DNA of 64,000 nt, taken from Endomychus coccineus (taxonomy: Eukaryota > Arthropoda > Insecta > Coleoptera > Endomychidae). Where the stretch lies: contig OY294070.1 in NCBI GenBank assembly GCA_958510875.1, positions 10,106,001-10,170,000 on the forward strand, read 5' to 3'. The position numbers were made by a program, and so were the translations under genes. This document shows positions 1 through 12,200 of this stretch, one piece after another (the stretch's first letter is position 1; each line of letters opens with the position of its first letter). The notes below the pieces were generated by a model. It saw only the letters and a list, made by a program, of their open reading frames with translations, made no database searches and was not told the origin of the DNA.

Positions 1-609
1 GGAGTTTAGAAGAAAAAGTAAAATTTAGAAGAAATGCATTTGTGAAGTGATAAAAATTGCTCTTTTAGTCATGGTAACACAACTAAAATAGATGTCTATA
101 GGCGAAGAAGTGAAGCAGAAACGGTCGAAAAAAAATTGGATGAACCGATTTTGATAATTTTTTTTTAATCGATTCAGGAAATCATTTGGAAAAATGTTAT
201 GATTTTTTTTCTAATGTGCATTTTAGCATTTCTACAGAGGAAAATGCATCTCTTGGAATGCACTTTCAGGAGATAATATTAAAAATGTTGAAAACATGTG
301 CAAATATATCCAAAATTTAGAACCCGGGGGTTTTTGGGGTCGCTGATCACGATTCAGGTGCCAGATTTCAACTACAACGCACCTCCGTGTAATATCGTCG
401 TCTCCAGGGAATTTGGAAAAATCTCTTTTGCAATGGAGTGAAACTCAGTGGGGAGGTTCTTTTGTGGTTGCCAGTTGTGACCAAGACTTTCAATAGTCAC
501 CTGGTGCTCAGGATATCCTGATGACCTAGGTCATCTCCATGGATTGTTTTTAATATGCTCTGGAAAGCAACCAAATTTGTATCTCGAGGGTCATGACCCG
601 TGAGGAATA
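1..609. other. No gene seen; intron or upstream DNA
   Basis: AT-rich sequence with no credible coding frame. Around 150-370 there are short resemblances (an ATCGATTCAGGAAATC stretch and a GTCGCTGATCACGA stretch) to the fold-back element near 51.6-52.3 kb, so part of it may be an old relative of that element. This is too weak for a firm call. Confidence 0.4.
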
Positions 610-680
610 GAAATTCAGACCAAATAAATCATTAGTTGTTTAATTTTTCAGGGACTTTTTCCTTGCCTCGCACTATTCTT
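610..680 (+). mobile_element. mariner 3'-end fragment
   Basis: The stretch CCAAATAAATCATTAG followed by a T-rich run, GGGACTTTTTCCTTGCC and TCGCA aligns by eye with the last 70 bp of the mariner at 43.2-45.4 kb, whose right end reads CCAAATAAATTAG then CCTTGCCCTCG. Only the non-coding 3' tail and a degraded terminal repeat remain; no transposase is attached. Confidence 0.6.
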
Positions 681-689
681 TTTCTACAA

Positions 690-1184
690 CTGGTGTGCGA
701 TAAGATGAAATACGGTGGTTCAATGAGTGATGCTGGTTAGTTTTGAACTTCGCGAAGGAGTTTTGTTTATTTAAAAATTGTTGAAAGTAATTGTCTATTT
801 ATATTTATATGGAATAGAGCATAATAATTATATACAGGATGCGGCAAGCTTTTTTCTTGGTTTATCAGATAATCTAGTTTATGTCGCATTTAATCAATTC
901 TCAGGGAAATGTTCATTTTACTACGCCGAATTATCACTTAACATACGCTAACAATTAAATTAAGAAACATAAATTATCAAAGGCATATTTTTTTTAGATT
1001 AAATACATCCGCACTTAATGCATGCAGTAGGAGTGATGATAAAAGTATCTAATTTCCTAGTTTACTGAAATTCCAAACTCTCCATTCATTCTGAAACAGT
1101 TTTTATAACATAGTGTCGTTGGTATGGTAATAGCACTCGATTAGAATCTTTCCGTGATCACTACCTAAAACGATAACTTCTTGT
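690..1184. other. No gene seen
   Basis: No coding frame, recognised element or strong regulatory signal is visible in this AT-rich stretch. Confidence 0.4.
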
Positions 1185-1500
1185 CCACAAACGCACACAC
1201 ACACACACTCATATTAATATACATGGTACTAAATTAGAGAATTTATAGATCTCGGAAAGTGGTCGAAACATTTCATTAATTCAGACTAAACATGCCTCAA
1301 TAAAATTAGTTGATCGATTAATTAATGAGACATATTTTTTATTTTATGTCGACGTTTAGGAATGGGAAGGCTGTTGAAAGATTTGCCTATTAGGCTAATC
1401 GCGTGCGCGTTTTCGATTGTCGGTTTGGTGTAATAATTTATGTCCAAACATTTCAATAAACACGATAGATAAAAGATTATTTATAGTCCAGTCAACGAAG
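1185..1500 (+). repeat. Left arm of a long imperfect inverted repeat
   Basis: This arm matches the reverse complement of 3835-4170. Shared landmarks in the same order are TGTCCACAAACG, TGGTACTAAA, AATTTATAGATCT, ACATATTTTTT, TTGCCTATTAG followed by CTAATCG, and TTTATAG near the inner edge. Identity is perhaps 65-80% with small gaps. A short (CA)n run lies at about 1192-1210. The 2.3 kb between the arms contains a MITE (1919-2874) and a Penelope fragment that inserted later. It could be the terminal repeat of an old transposon or a host inverted duplication. Confidence 0.55.
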
Positions 1501-1918
1501 CGCTAAAATGACCAAAATCACTTATAAGAGTTCCATAAAATGAATTTCGATGAAACCTTGTGCAATGGGTTAGTAATGACGTCAATGTAATGAGCGGAAG
1601 CTGTGAAAAACACCCTTCTATTTCGGTTAAAATGAAAAAAAAATATACCTACTTCTTTTGGCCCGAAATAAGATGTTTACTCTTGCGAATTTGACTGAAA
1701 AAAGAATATTTTGCGAGATATGGACACTCGAAAATTCCTTGAGTGGTGGCAGAGAAAAAATCTGAACAATTCAGGTGAATGTATCGAAATACAACTTTTT
1801 CTCAAGTGCGTTTTGAACGAGTTTTTCCGGAAAAACGTGAAAAACCAACCCCATTTTGATATTGTAGCGCTTTAAAAATATTTAACTGGAAAAATTCATA
1901 AAAAATCAGACGTACCTA

Positions 1919-2874
1919 CCGGGATATCAAAAATTATCTTGGTCAAGTGTGGTTGTGGAATCTAAAACGTGTGTCCTACCTTACGTTTGAAATAATTATG
2001 TCACTGTCACACTGACATCATCTATAACCTACAAATTTCATACCCATTTATTTCAGTTGTAAAACAATAATGAACTACAAATTATGAAATAATTATGTGA
2101 ACTTTGAACCTTTTCAGAGGTCGTGATAGCCACAATCTGGGTCAAAAACTGTTTTGAAATAGTTAATTTTCCGTAAATCGAATGACGTTCACGTGAGAAG
2201 CCCGTAGCACGCGAGTTAGAAAAGTGCAAACTGATTGTACCTAATACGGCTTTACGACGACTTTTCGCGTGCCGTTTCCACTCCATGCAGTTAGATTTAG
2301 TATCGGACCGTGCCCGACGGCCCTTCTTCTTTCGATAAATGTCCATTAAATAGGAAAATTAAATTGAAACAGTGGGAGCTTTTCTCAGATCTCAGCTACG
2401 TGCGACGTACCAAAGGGAATTTTCTCGCGACTAAAATATACACGAAGCGAGTAAAAGCTAGCGGCCCATAGCCAAAAACACTTTATTACAACTGGCGCCG
2501 GTCGCACGGGGCAAGAAACGGCCTCAAATTAACAAGACCGAGGTAAAATGTATAAACTCTAACTTAAGCGCAGCGAGCTCCTCGAGGCATATGTCAAAAT
2601 GATTTCGTTCGTAGCTAATTACATAGGACGTCTGGCGTTCATGCAATTATTTTTTTAGATAATTCGAACCTTCTAATTTCGATAGGCCACGTGAAAATTC
2701 CGGAGTCCAAAGCGCTGAAGACTTCTGAGTGTTACAATATTCGTATAAAATTGCGAAATTTCGCACTTTTAGGAACTTCAAATTTATTATGACATAATTA
2801 TTTCAAACGTAAAGTAAGACACACGTTTTAGATTCCACAACCACCCTTGACCAAGATAATTATTGATATCCCGG
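1919..2874 (-). mobile_element. TA-flanked Tc1/mariner-type MITE, copy 1
   Basis: The element begins CCGGGATATCAAAAATTATC and ends with its reverse complement. TA stands on both sides (1917-1918 and 2875-2876), the target preference of Tc1/mariner elements. The inverted termini are about 90 bp. The 956-bp body encodes no transposase. A 97-codon frame (2053-2346, minus strand) is shared with the copy at 20345, but the differences there change amino acids, so I do not treat it as a gene. Its termini match those of the transposase-bearing element at 53947-55449, its likely source of transposase. Confidence 0.85.
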
Positions 2875-2934
2875 TATATATTGAGGCCTTCTTAGCAATT
2901 TTTGTTTCTTGAAACATTTTTTTAACAAATTCAT

Positions 2935-3610
2935 TTATACCATATAAATATAAAATAGTTCCCTTCAACAGTCATGTGCCTAGATTACTGAACGCTTCCT
3001 TGAGGAGCCGAAGTTGAGAAACGTCAGCAAGTACCGTGGAACAATTGTTACGACAAATCTTTGATCAATATCTTAATTTTTCAACAAAATAGAAAAATGG
3101 AACGGAACCAATTGACCAAATTAGGACCATTACCTTCAAATGATTCAATCAAATTAAGAAGTTTCATGCATTATCCTTCAAAAAATAATGAAACCGTTTT
3201 ATAAACATAAGAACAAGCTAAAAAACCGTTTAGGCACCTTTGATGAGATTTACAAAATCGATTGTGAGTCGGTACTCGATAACTCGGTACCTATAAAGAA
3301 CATTTTGCCCATATAAAGAAAAATAATGGTGAAAAATCACCGTTAACCGAACATATTTTGAATACAAGTCACAACATTTCTCAAGAAAGTTGATCACTTT
3401 TAAAACACAGTACGGAGAAATATCTAGGTAATTTAGAACTGATGGAAATGTATAAACAAAAAAGTAGTTTATAAATTGTGATTTATCTCCAGCTGAGGCT
3501 GACCCGTTTGTTTGCATTATTATCCCCAAATAATATTTAAACAGGCACATTTTGATTTATAATTTAGTTTACTCTGATGATGGTTAATCATTAGTAATTA
3601 TTTTTAGTGG
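2935..3610 (+). mobile_element. Penelope-like element fragment (family B)
   Basis: The sequence follows the order of the better copy at 56.3-57.0 kb: a block reading GAAGTTGAGAAAC, then an AGACCATTACCTTC-type block, then GAACATTTTGCCCATATAAA with AAAAATAATGGTGAAAAATC, which encodes part of a GIY-YIG endonuclease. All frames are broken. The 3' tail near 3580-3595 has CTGATGATGG, the start of a hammerhead-like core, but the GAAA box is lost. It is 5'-truncated, like most Penelope copies. Confidence 0.7.
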
Positions 3611-3686
3611 TTAAAGGTGATTATTTGTTATTTATAGTGTTCTAAAAAATTATTCTTTGATTTATTTCGTGAACACATTGTTTAGA

Positions 3687-3774
3687 AATGATACGACATA
3701 ATTATTAATAATATACAAGATGTCTTTTTACAAATAATACGATATAATAATTAATACACAAGATGTCGTGTTTG
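3687..3774. repeat. Two-copy direct repeat, about 47-bp period
   Basis: The block CGACATAATTATTAATA...ACAAGATGTC (3693-3724) is repeated as CGATATAATAATTAATA...ACAAGATGTC (3740-3774). It is a local tandem duplication with no coding content. Confidence 0.7.
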
Positions 3775-3834
3775 GAACGGATTAATCTCAAAGAATTCTT
3801 ACCATATTATGCAGATGCGGAAAGTGAAAAAAAA

Positions 3835-4170
3835 CTGGAAAACTATAAATAAAGTTTCTTATACCTGTATTCGTTAATTTGATTGAACGTAAATTATAAT
3901 GCCAAATAGCCACCGATAATCAAAAACTCGTACACGATTAGTCTAATAGGCAAATGTCTTAATAGGATTAGTGAAACTAATGAAACTGAAAAAATATGTA
4001 CCCGATTAGGTACGAATTAATTGAATGGCTGACCAGTTTTAATGACACACATAAAATTGGAATTAAATGAATGTTCCGCCCGGTTTCCTAGATCTATAAA
4101 TTAAATATTTTAGTACCACGGTTGTATAGGAATTTGGCAATCTGAGATTATAATCGTTTGTGGACAGTAT
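3835..4170 (-). repeat. Right arm of the long imperfect inverted repeat
   Basis: This is the partner of 1185-1500 in reverse orientation, with the same ordered landmarks from AATTTACG and TTGCCTATTAGACTAATCG inward to TGTCCACAAACG at the outer side. No target duplication could be fixed because the outer ends fade out gradually. Confidence 0.55.
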
Positions 4171-4482
4171 TACCGAATATAAGTTATATTCAAGCGACTG
4201 AAATTGTTAAACCCTGGTGAACATCACTTCCTATCGTATCAGTTCAGGTTTGTATTATGTGCAAGGTCCCTGATGGTATCCTTGGGTGGCCGCGCCCCAA
4301 GATATGACCCATATTATTGGACGGAGTGTAAATCAAATTGCCTGATCCAGCTGCAACGTCTCGTAAGTTTTTGAAATGACGAATATTTTGCATCAATGGC
4401 CGATTAACCATTGCTTATTATCGTGTTACTGAGTGAATACGAACAGTTACAGGTAACACCAAACGGACCTTGCATATATGAC
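4171..4482. other. No gene seen
   Basis: No coding frame or recognised element between the inverted-repeat arm and the mariner fragment. Confidence 0.4.
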
Positions 4483-5270
4483 GGCAAGGTGAAGTTCGTG
4501 AAAAATAGTACAGATGGCGCCACAATCAGAAATCTCATGTGACATTTGTGATGTACCATCTTTAACTAGAACGCATTAAAATTTTCATATTGATATGTCA
4601 TTCAGTTTTGTTTTAACACCCATCTAAAGAAGGCAGCCTTGAGTGAATGTCGCGTCTTGATTAAACATAATTTCTTGTGTGGAAAAAACAGTACACACCA
4701 AAGCATGGCTTGTTAAACATTATGGGATTTATTGATTTTCGTTGTGGTAGTATGACCACAAAGAACGCCGAATGTTCTGGTCCTCCAATCGAGGTTACAT
4801 CGCCAGAAATCGTCGATAAAATCCATGGTATGATATTGGACGATCGGCAAGTTAAAGTGCACAAGATTGCTGAGGCTATGGGCATCTCAACCGAACGGGT
4901 ATGGGACATTTTGCATAAATTTTTGAATATGGAGAAAGCTATCTGCCATATGTGTGCCGCATTTGATGTCTATTGACAACAAGCGCGACAGTGTGACTAC
5001 TTCAAAGAAGTGTTTGGCGATGTTCAAGCGCGATAAGATGGACTTTTTCCGTTACATAGATACATCACGACACACCAGAGACCAAAGAACAGTCGAAATA
5101 GTGGGTTTGTCCTGGCGAATCGAAGCCGAAAAAATCATGGCGACAGTTTTTTGGGATGCACATGGTGTTGTGATGGATCCATGTTCCGTCCACGGTTACA
5201 AAACGGCGTAAAAAGGTCTTCTTATCGCGCTTGAACATCGCCAAACCCTCCTTCGAAGTAGTCATACTGA
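4483..5270 (+). mobile_element. mariner copy 1, decayed and internally inverted
   Basis: The left end carries the family terminal motif GGCAAGGTGAA at about 4486. The frame 4677-4976 encodes the N-terminal DNA-binding part, ending in AEAMGISTERVWDILHKFLN. A shifted frame continues through KRDKMDFFR to FWDAHGVV at about 5165. From about 5172 the strand flips: 5172-5265 read on the minus strand again gives the KRDKKTFLRRFVTVDGTWIHH block, an inverted copy of the segment already present at about 4985-5060. The catalytic part after the first acidic residue, and the right terminal repeat, are missing. Confidence 0.85.
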
Positions 5271-5525
5271 CAATTCAATATCACTTTCATTTGAGTAGTA
5301 AAATGAATTAAACAAAAATACAGCGTAATCTTGAGCGAAGTATTGTTATCACGTTAAGCGTCAATTACACGGGGCTAGTTCACGCGCCTCTTGATACCTA
5401 AGGTCTGAGGGAACGATCGTGACGTCACAAGCCAGAGACAGTTCAATAGATTAAGGGCTTCACCAAGTCAACGTATCGCCCTCTTGTCGTGATGGCTATG
5501 CTAGAGACCTCCGCACTTCTGATGC
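5271..5525 (+). other. Unassigned sequence; possible LINE 3' region at its end
   Basis: No coding frame. The last 85 bases (5440-5525) contain CACCAAGTCAACGTA, which recurs near 36207 beside LINE fragments, and they continue after the hAT insertion at 6477. Together with 6477-6645 they may be the 3' end of a LINE. Confidence 0.35.
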
Positions 5526-5533
5526 TTATAACC

Positions 5534-6468
5534 CAGTGGCGGCTCGTGAATTTTTGAGAGAGGAGGCTGGACATAAAACGTTTTTGTGAAAATATACTCT
5601 ATTCACAGCCTTTTAACCTTTTCACAGCGACCGTACCAGCTACTTCAGTGACAAAATTAATTGTTACCCAGCAAGAACCAACGTGATCCTGCGATTTTTC
5701 ATGTCTGTCTATACCACGAGCTGAATTTTTCAAATCATCATAACCCGAGTGCCCTCAACATGAAGTTGTATCAGAGGTAAATAGCAAGAGCAAGCAATAC
5801 CAGTAATATAATTTATTGTGTACCTCAGATCCCGTTAATCATAAATATTTTTTACAATTATCAGTATCAAATGATCGATTTTGAAACATACCTGTCATCA
5901 CTAATCTTTTCAGCAACTAAATCACTACTCATTTTAACGTTTAATAACCAAAGAACTTTGTTAATAACTCAAAAAACACTTTTATCATATGTTAATCCAC
6001 TAAATGGATTTTCTAAAAGGCAGCAACTAACTCACTAACACTCATTTTAAATTTACAACAGACAACAATCTAACCTTACTTCGCGTGGCGTGACAACACA
6101 TAAACAAGCACTGACTGACCTACTCAGCAGTCGGCAGAACGCACGTGTCGTATTCCATAGATTGCGAGCGGCTGCCGCAGGCTAGCCTCCAGAGGGTGTT
6201 GCCATTTTCGCTGATTTACCCAGTTGGCGATCGGACTGGTCGGAAAAACGGCAACTGCGTTGAACAACACATGCTCAGCGTTTGAGATATATAGAGAGTC
6301 TAGCCTCAGGGCACTGTTGCCAGATTAAAAATAACTACTGAGAACGGGGAATTAATTGTAACATTTTAAAAATTATCAGAGAAACAGGAAATAAAATGGA
6401 GAATGATCATTAAGATAAATTGCTGAGGAGGCTGAACCTCCTTAGCCTCCTTCGAGGAGCCGCCACTG
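5534..6468 (-). mobile_element. hAT-type non-autonomous element with exact 8-bp target duplication
   Basis: The ends are CAGTGGCGGCTC and GAGCCGCCACTG, a typical hAT inverted terminus. The element is flanked by TTATAACC at 5526-5533 and at 6469-6476, an exact 8-bp duplication as hAT transposases make. The 935-bp body keeps a piece of the transposase N-terminal region on the minus strand (about 5690-5900), homologous to the zinc-finger part at 23252-23539 of the larger relative. The catalytic and dimerisation domains are deleted. Confidence 0.92.
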
Positions 6469-6476
6469 TTATAACC

Positions 6477-6645
6477 TCCAAACTATTGAGAAAAATTCCA
6501 ATTACCCCCCCCCTCAGCAATCCATCGCTGGCTCAGACATTATATGATTTCCTCTCGTGTAGTCATAATATAAAAAAGGGCTGGTTTGAGTATCCGCATA
6601 AGCTAAATAATGTTGGAATGCTCATTTTTAAACGAACGAGACTTA
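6477..6645 (+). mobile_element. Probable LINE 3'-end fragment
   Basis: The sequence resumes directly after the hAT target duplication and ends in TTTCCTCTCGTGTAGTC and ATATAAAAAA. That tail resembles TTTTCTTCTCGAGTAGTC at about 37990 and CCCTCTCGTGTAGTC at about 15600, both of which close LINE-derived stretches. No intact frame is present. Confidence 0.45.
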
Positions 6646-6649
6646 AATA

Positions 6650-8685
6650 ATAACAATAATAACAACCCATAACTCTAGGGAACAATCTTCAAAGCTGACA
6701 GTTTAATTTCCACGCATTTTTCAATAATATCCGATAAAGAATTAGTGAGAATTGCGATATTTTTATTGATAACTTTACAACGTCGTAAAATACCGACCGA
6801 AAGCAATAAAACAAACGTTTTTCAGCCGTCTGCAATAATTTTACAGCATTTACAAGAATTTAATTTGCAAAAAGCGCAACTAGCTGTGTACGCGAAGAAA
6901 GTTCGAAGAAACAAACAGAAGGCTGAGCGTTGTATTGTGAGGTTGTCACTTGTTTAATAACACGCTCCTCGATTTACCGTTAAATCGCATAAGTCCAAGC
7001 CTCCTATCGATAGATCAGATAATTTATGGATTATTATCGAGTATCATATTTGAAATCGTGATTCGGAAAGTGACCCAATTGAAAAATAGTTCGACATAGA
7101 AATTGGCTCGATTTTATCTCTTACATTATGAAATCGACAATGTGATATATCTCGAAACTTATTAGGAACAAATGCAGAAATAAATCTGATAGGGACACGT
7201 GGGTGTGGACTCAACGTGCAATATTCTTGATACGTGTTTGTCTACTAATTTTTTTGAATCAGAGCCAGTACTTTTGCTATTCAAAGTACTTGATACGGAA
7301 AATTGGTTTGAGGTAAGCGAAGGAACAATCAAAAACGCGACTCTACATCGAAAACCTATTGGTTGTCACTGGTATCATAGCAAAAGGAGTCACAAAATCG
7401 GTATCGGAGGTCTTCATGACTTAGTACAACTCAAACGGTTGCATCACGTTCTTCTGTAACAAACCAACAAACGGGATATAATGAATTTGCCCTGAAAAAC
7501 TACGTATGATGAAGGATATTAACGATATTCAACATTTATCATGTATTCTGGAGGTTCCCAAACATCCAAAGAAATGAATGTTGAATAGAATCAGCCACCA
7601 CCTGGTGAAAATCCATTATAAAGTTGAATAAAATAAATATGAAAAGTTTAATTTCCACTAATTTAATAAATAAATGAAACTATAGTGTCGCTTCTTCAAA
7701 TAAGTATTACAAATTACTAAATTCCGACAAAAGAGTTTGCCTAATTATATAATTTTAATTATAAGCTTAGGATAGATGGTTAGTGGAAATTTTATCTAAT
7801 CGAGGGATACATATTAGGGTGGGGCTTATCATTTTTTCTTTCAAATTATGATGTTTCCCGGTGGAAAAGTGTACCAATTTCAGAAAAAATGATCCACTGA
7901 AAATTTGGCGTTGATAGCCCGACGCAATGCTGTTTTCTGATTTTACCTACAGTGTTACTCATTTATATTGGAAACACCTCTGTGAAATTTTGAGTTATTA
8001 ACCGTTTTCAACCAATTTTTTTTTCAATCATCAAGTAATGGAAGGTCTACTACGGGACAAAATTTAAAATGTTTATTTCAATTTTCGGGGCATTCTACGA
8101 TACTTTTTCATAGTCGGAAATGGAAAATTTTTATTAGCGATTTTTTTATTTAAAAAATTACTACTCCACTGGATGCAGAGTGCCTCAAAATAGCTGTGAC
8201 CAAAATTTCATAAAAATATGTTCATTAATAACAAAGTTACGACAACGTATAATTCGAAAACTCGCACTAAGCTAACCGCCACAAAAGAAAATCCTGTATC
8301 AACAGATAGCCATGGAACTTTTTTTTCATTAATTCGAGAAGCGTTTTCGTACATTTTCTTGAAACATTATTAATTTGAATATTAGTTAGTTGTGTAAAGA
8401 TGATGAAATAAATAATTTATTTTATTATCTCAACACAAATACGAAGAGTATCTTATAAAATATGAAACAATTGTTTAAGCTTAACGTATTCATATTTTTA
8501 CACATATTGACAATAATTATGACAAGTCATTTAAAGTATCATTTTCTGTATATTAGCTATTATAGCCTCTGTGAATGTATTTACGACACATCTGGAAACA
8601 ATCGTAAATGGGATTCTTGTGTCAATTTGTCATCCGCCGACGAAGTGCATCGATGAGTTGGCTGGCATGGCTTATTTATATGGGT
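6650..8685. other. No gene seen
   Basis: Several short frames occur but none resembles a known protein, and none has splice-site support that I can see. At about 7815 the phrase TAGGGTGGGGCTTATC recalls a repeat seen in many insect genomes, followed by about 450 bp of low-information sequence. I cannot place an element boundary. Confidence 0.4.
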
Positions 8686-8689
8686 ACTT

Positions 8690-9260
8690 CTAAGAATGGT
8701 TGTGTTGCCACGCATTTCTGGTCAACATATATGTAGCCAACGATAGCAGCTACTACCCTTCTTTACATACCACTTTAGTCCTAAATTTGCCTGAAGTAAA
8801 CGACTTGTAGAAAATAAATTATCACACAAAGCTCATTCATCGAGCAACATCATTATATTACTAAACATTCAAATCGAATTCATTCAACGAGCAACATCAT
8901 TACATTGCTATAACAATCACAACGATATCACTTCAACGAGCGACATTATTACTTGCAGAACATTAACATATCATCAATCTTGTAATCAAACGTTAACCTA
9001 GAGACTAACAACTTTAGGGAAACTAGCCTTCATAAATAAGGCGACTTAGTTCTGTTAGTGTAATTGTACATAACTGTATATAAGTGTGAATAAATAACTT
9101 AAAATCATCAAGTGCTATTTCTTCAACCAACTACCATCATACTGAGTCATACAAGAAGTGTTAACAACAGCAGCATACAGCACAACAATTATATAAAAAT
9201 CTGTAACCAAATCAGATGATTTGAGAAGAGTAACACCCAGCACACTATTCATCTATTCTC
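8690..9260 (+). repeat. Possible solo LTR with three internal imperfect repeats
   Basis: Between about 8828 and 8965 the phrase TCAACGAGCAACATCATTA occurs three times in diverged form, about 50 bp apart. It is followed by a GTATATAAGTGTGAATAAATA segment that looks like a TATA box with a polyadenylation signal. This layout suggests a solo long terminal repeat. I could not find matching TG...CA ends or a target duplication, so it may instead be a simple local repeat. Confidence 0.3.
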
Positions 9261-12200
9261 CAAGAGACAACACATTTCTCGTTTAAGAAATTAACTTTTT
9301 CCAGCTATTTTTGTTAAATAACCGCATTTTAAATATCCGATACAGTAAACAGAATATATTTTAGGTAAACGCGTATACGCCTCTCATTTTTATTCAGGCA
9401 ATCCATCTTGGTGCCAAACCATGGTCCGTTCATATGTTTATGTTGCACAAAGTGCCAGAAGCCGATCTAGTTTAGATTAAAGTAGTGGTTAAATAAAATT
9501 AATAGAATAGCAATAACTAGTTTGATATGAGTGTTATATTTTATTGTGCAGAGAATTTACAGTCTTCTCAGATATAAACTTTTATGGGTTTTGAGTAATA
9601 AATTCCAGAACGAGTAAAGAAAAATTAGTTTTATTGTAAATATGATTTAATGTTACTAGTTGAATTTTATTATTCTAGTTATTTTATTATTTTATCTACG
9701 GTCCATATATGTATCCATTTTCTAAGTAAATTACGACTTCTGTTTTTACCACGACGAACGGATAAATATACTTTGTAAGACGAAATAAATGCTCGGCTGC
9801 CAAGATAATGTACAGGAAGAATCCATTAATATGCCGTTAATTAGTTCTAAATGGGTTATAACTGGTAACTGGTCTTCATTTAGTTATTTTATTATATTGT
9901 AACCCTAGTGGATAATAGTAGACTGGTGACTGATTAGTTACGTAAGAACAAACGATAATTCAACCAACTTTTAAATGCACAGGTCATCAGATTTAAATGC
10001 ACAGGTCATCTTAGATTCGAAAATCATTTTAAATGGAGAAGAAACTCATCAATATGCGATAAAGGCGACTAGGTCTATCAACCATCTTTTGATTCATTTA
10101 ATGACGAAGAATCAGTTGAAGGAATGTAAATATGTATAGGGTTATTTGCCTGAAGAAGTTGGACCAATTCTCATTTGAATCGATGGAAGATGTTACAAAA
10201 TGAGATAAGAGGAGTCTATTCAATCCAAGACATCTTCTTCGTGTCTTCTTATAGCCCACCAACGTTATGATCTAAAAGATCTGCTTCAGTCCTATCAAAT
10301 ATGGAAATTCGCGAACAGCGTCCTCCAAAGTGGAGGCTTATCGGAACAAAACACGTCTCATATATGATGCTTTTGACAATATATGTCCCCAATTGAATGG
10401 AAATGATCCAAAACTGAATCATTTCCATGCTGCAAATCAAGAAAATGAAAGCCGTTTTTCTGAATAATTGGTTGTTTTGGAGCTGTCAACGTTGTAAGGG
10501 TTACAATTTACTTTTACTAAAGGATAAACTAAAAGCTCTATTTTATCACTTGGTTGCCGACAGCTGCAGTGAAGATGGTCGTGGGTTATATTTTAGATGT
10601 TAAAAATTCGGGCGCCAGAGTATTTTAACCAACCAATGAATTATGTATATAACTAGGGGATGCAAATTCTCAAGTCTCCAGGTTAAATTACCCTGAAAGA
10701 AAAGAAAATAAAAGACCTGTACCCAGAATGATTGAAATTTACTTTGAAATACTAATATTGATATAATTTATGACAGAACTTATATTAATGATATATGACC
10801 TGGTGAGAGCTGGATGTTGTACTTTCTTGGTTATGAATTATTACTTTTACTTCATGTAGGAGTCCCTGCCACAATTGTAATACCGTTTCCACGATTGTAC
10901 ATCACAAGTAAATCAGCGACTCCTAAGTAATCTTTTCCACAGCAGACTCAAACCACCTCAATACACTTCTTGTTGCATTTTCCACAATACAAAAAAAGAG
11001 GAGGAAGAAGAAGAACCCTGAAATCACGATATGTTCAAACCTCTATTGTTCTATTGTCGTCAGAAGACAGACATGAACAAAATACATAACAATTGTTGAA
11101 CAATTTAGGACTAGCCTATGTTCTGTCAGATACCACCTATGAAGGTAAATTAATTCCTGAAGTCAGTGAATAAATCAAATGGAATTACAAAGATAGTTAC
11201 CTCTATCACGATAGGGTTTTTTCCTTCCAATAAGACAAACTTTACTATCGTTCACAACCAGCCACGTAGAAACTAGATTTAGATCCCTTAAGGTGCATTA
11301 ATTACTCCAATAAATCCAATTATTCCAATACAAATTGGTAATTGATGCCTCTACTTTCTCGGGAGAATAATCCCAGAATTCGGTTCCAAACATACGCTTG
11401 GTGTCACCTCTCTGTTAAAATAACCTAGCAATGCGACTTTTCACTTGAACGATTTGACGAGAAGTGTCGGCATTTTCTCACCCTTCCGGCGCTTCAATGT
11501 CTGTCTCACAGAACAACCTCGAAATAGAAACGGATCTGACACCGAACAACCATGACCCTTAGAATATACGGTCCATGACTCTTAGAATATACGGTCCAGC
11601 ATAGCTGACGTCACAGGAGTTAACCGATTGTATTACAGCGACCATTTCTAAGCCGTTAAGTGGAATTTACACGTTACAACATTTGCTGAATTTATATTTT
11701 TCAACTCGTGCCCCTCACACCTATAAGTTTTATCTGCCTCCTTGTGGAAATTATACTTCGTCTTCACGAGGGAAACATTGTAATCTAAACAATTTGCTAA
11801 ATCTTCTGAATTTATTGGTTTCAAATGAATGAATATACAGAGACAATGGTTTCATATTTAGACCACTGGCCATTCAAAATAGAATTCGCTGCAAACATTC
11901 CATCAAAAATGTTGTAGTGTTGCAGCCAGACAATCATTAACTATGAATTTCACTTGTCACGTGAACATTTACCGTGACAAAAGTAAGTTATAGTGAAATC
12001 ACACCCTTAAAATTTGTATCCACAACCTTCTGATGTCCGACAAAACCAGCTCTAGCAGTTATTTTTCAGATAATTTTGCATTTTTCATAATAATTAAGGG
12101 TCCACCTTGGCGATACCAATTTTTTGTCACCCAGTGTATACGAATTATTACACAGAGTGTACATCAAAGTCAAAATTCGCCATGAACAAATGCAGAAATA

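Noticed and set aside
8462..8656. 64-codon frame with a hydrophobic start as a small secreted protein
   Set aside because: AT-rich chance composition, no splice or promoter support, and no relatives that I recognise.
10140..10190. CCTGAAGAAGTTGGACCAATT as another hammerhead or Penelope tail
   Set aside because: A hairpin is present but there is no GAAA box or stem I partner.
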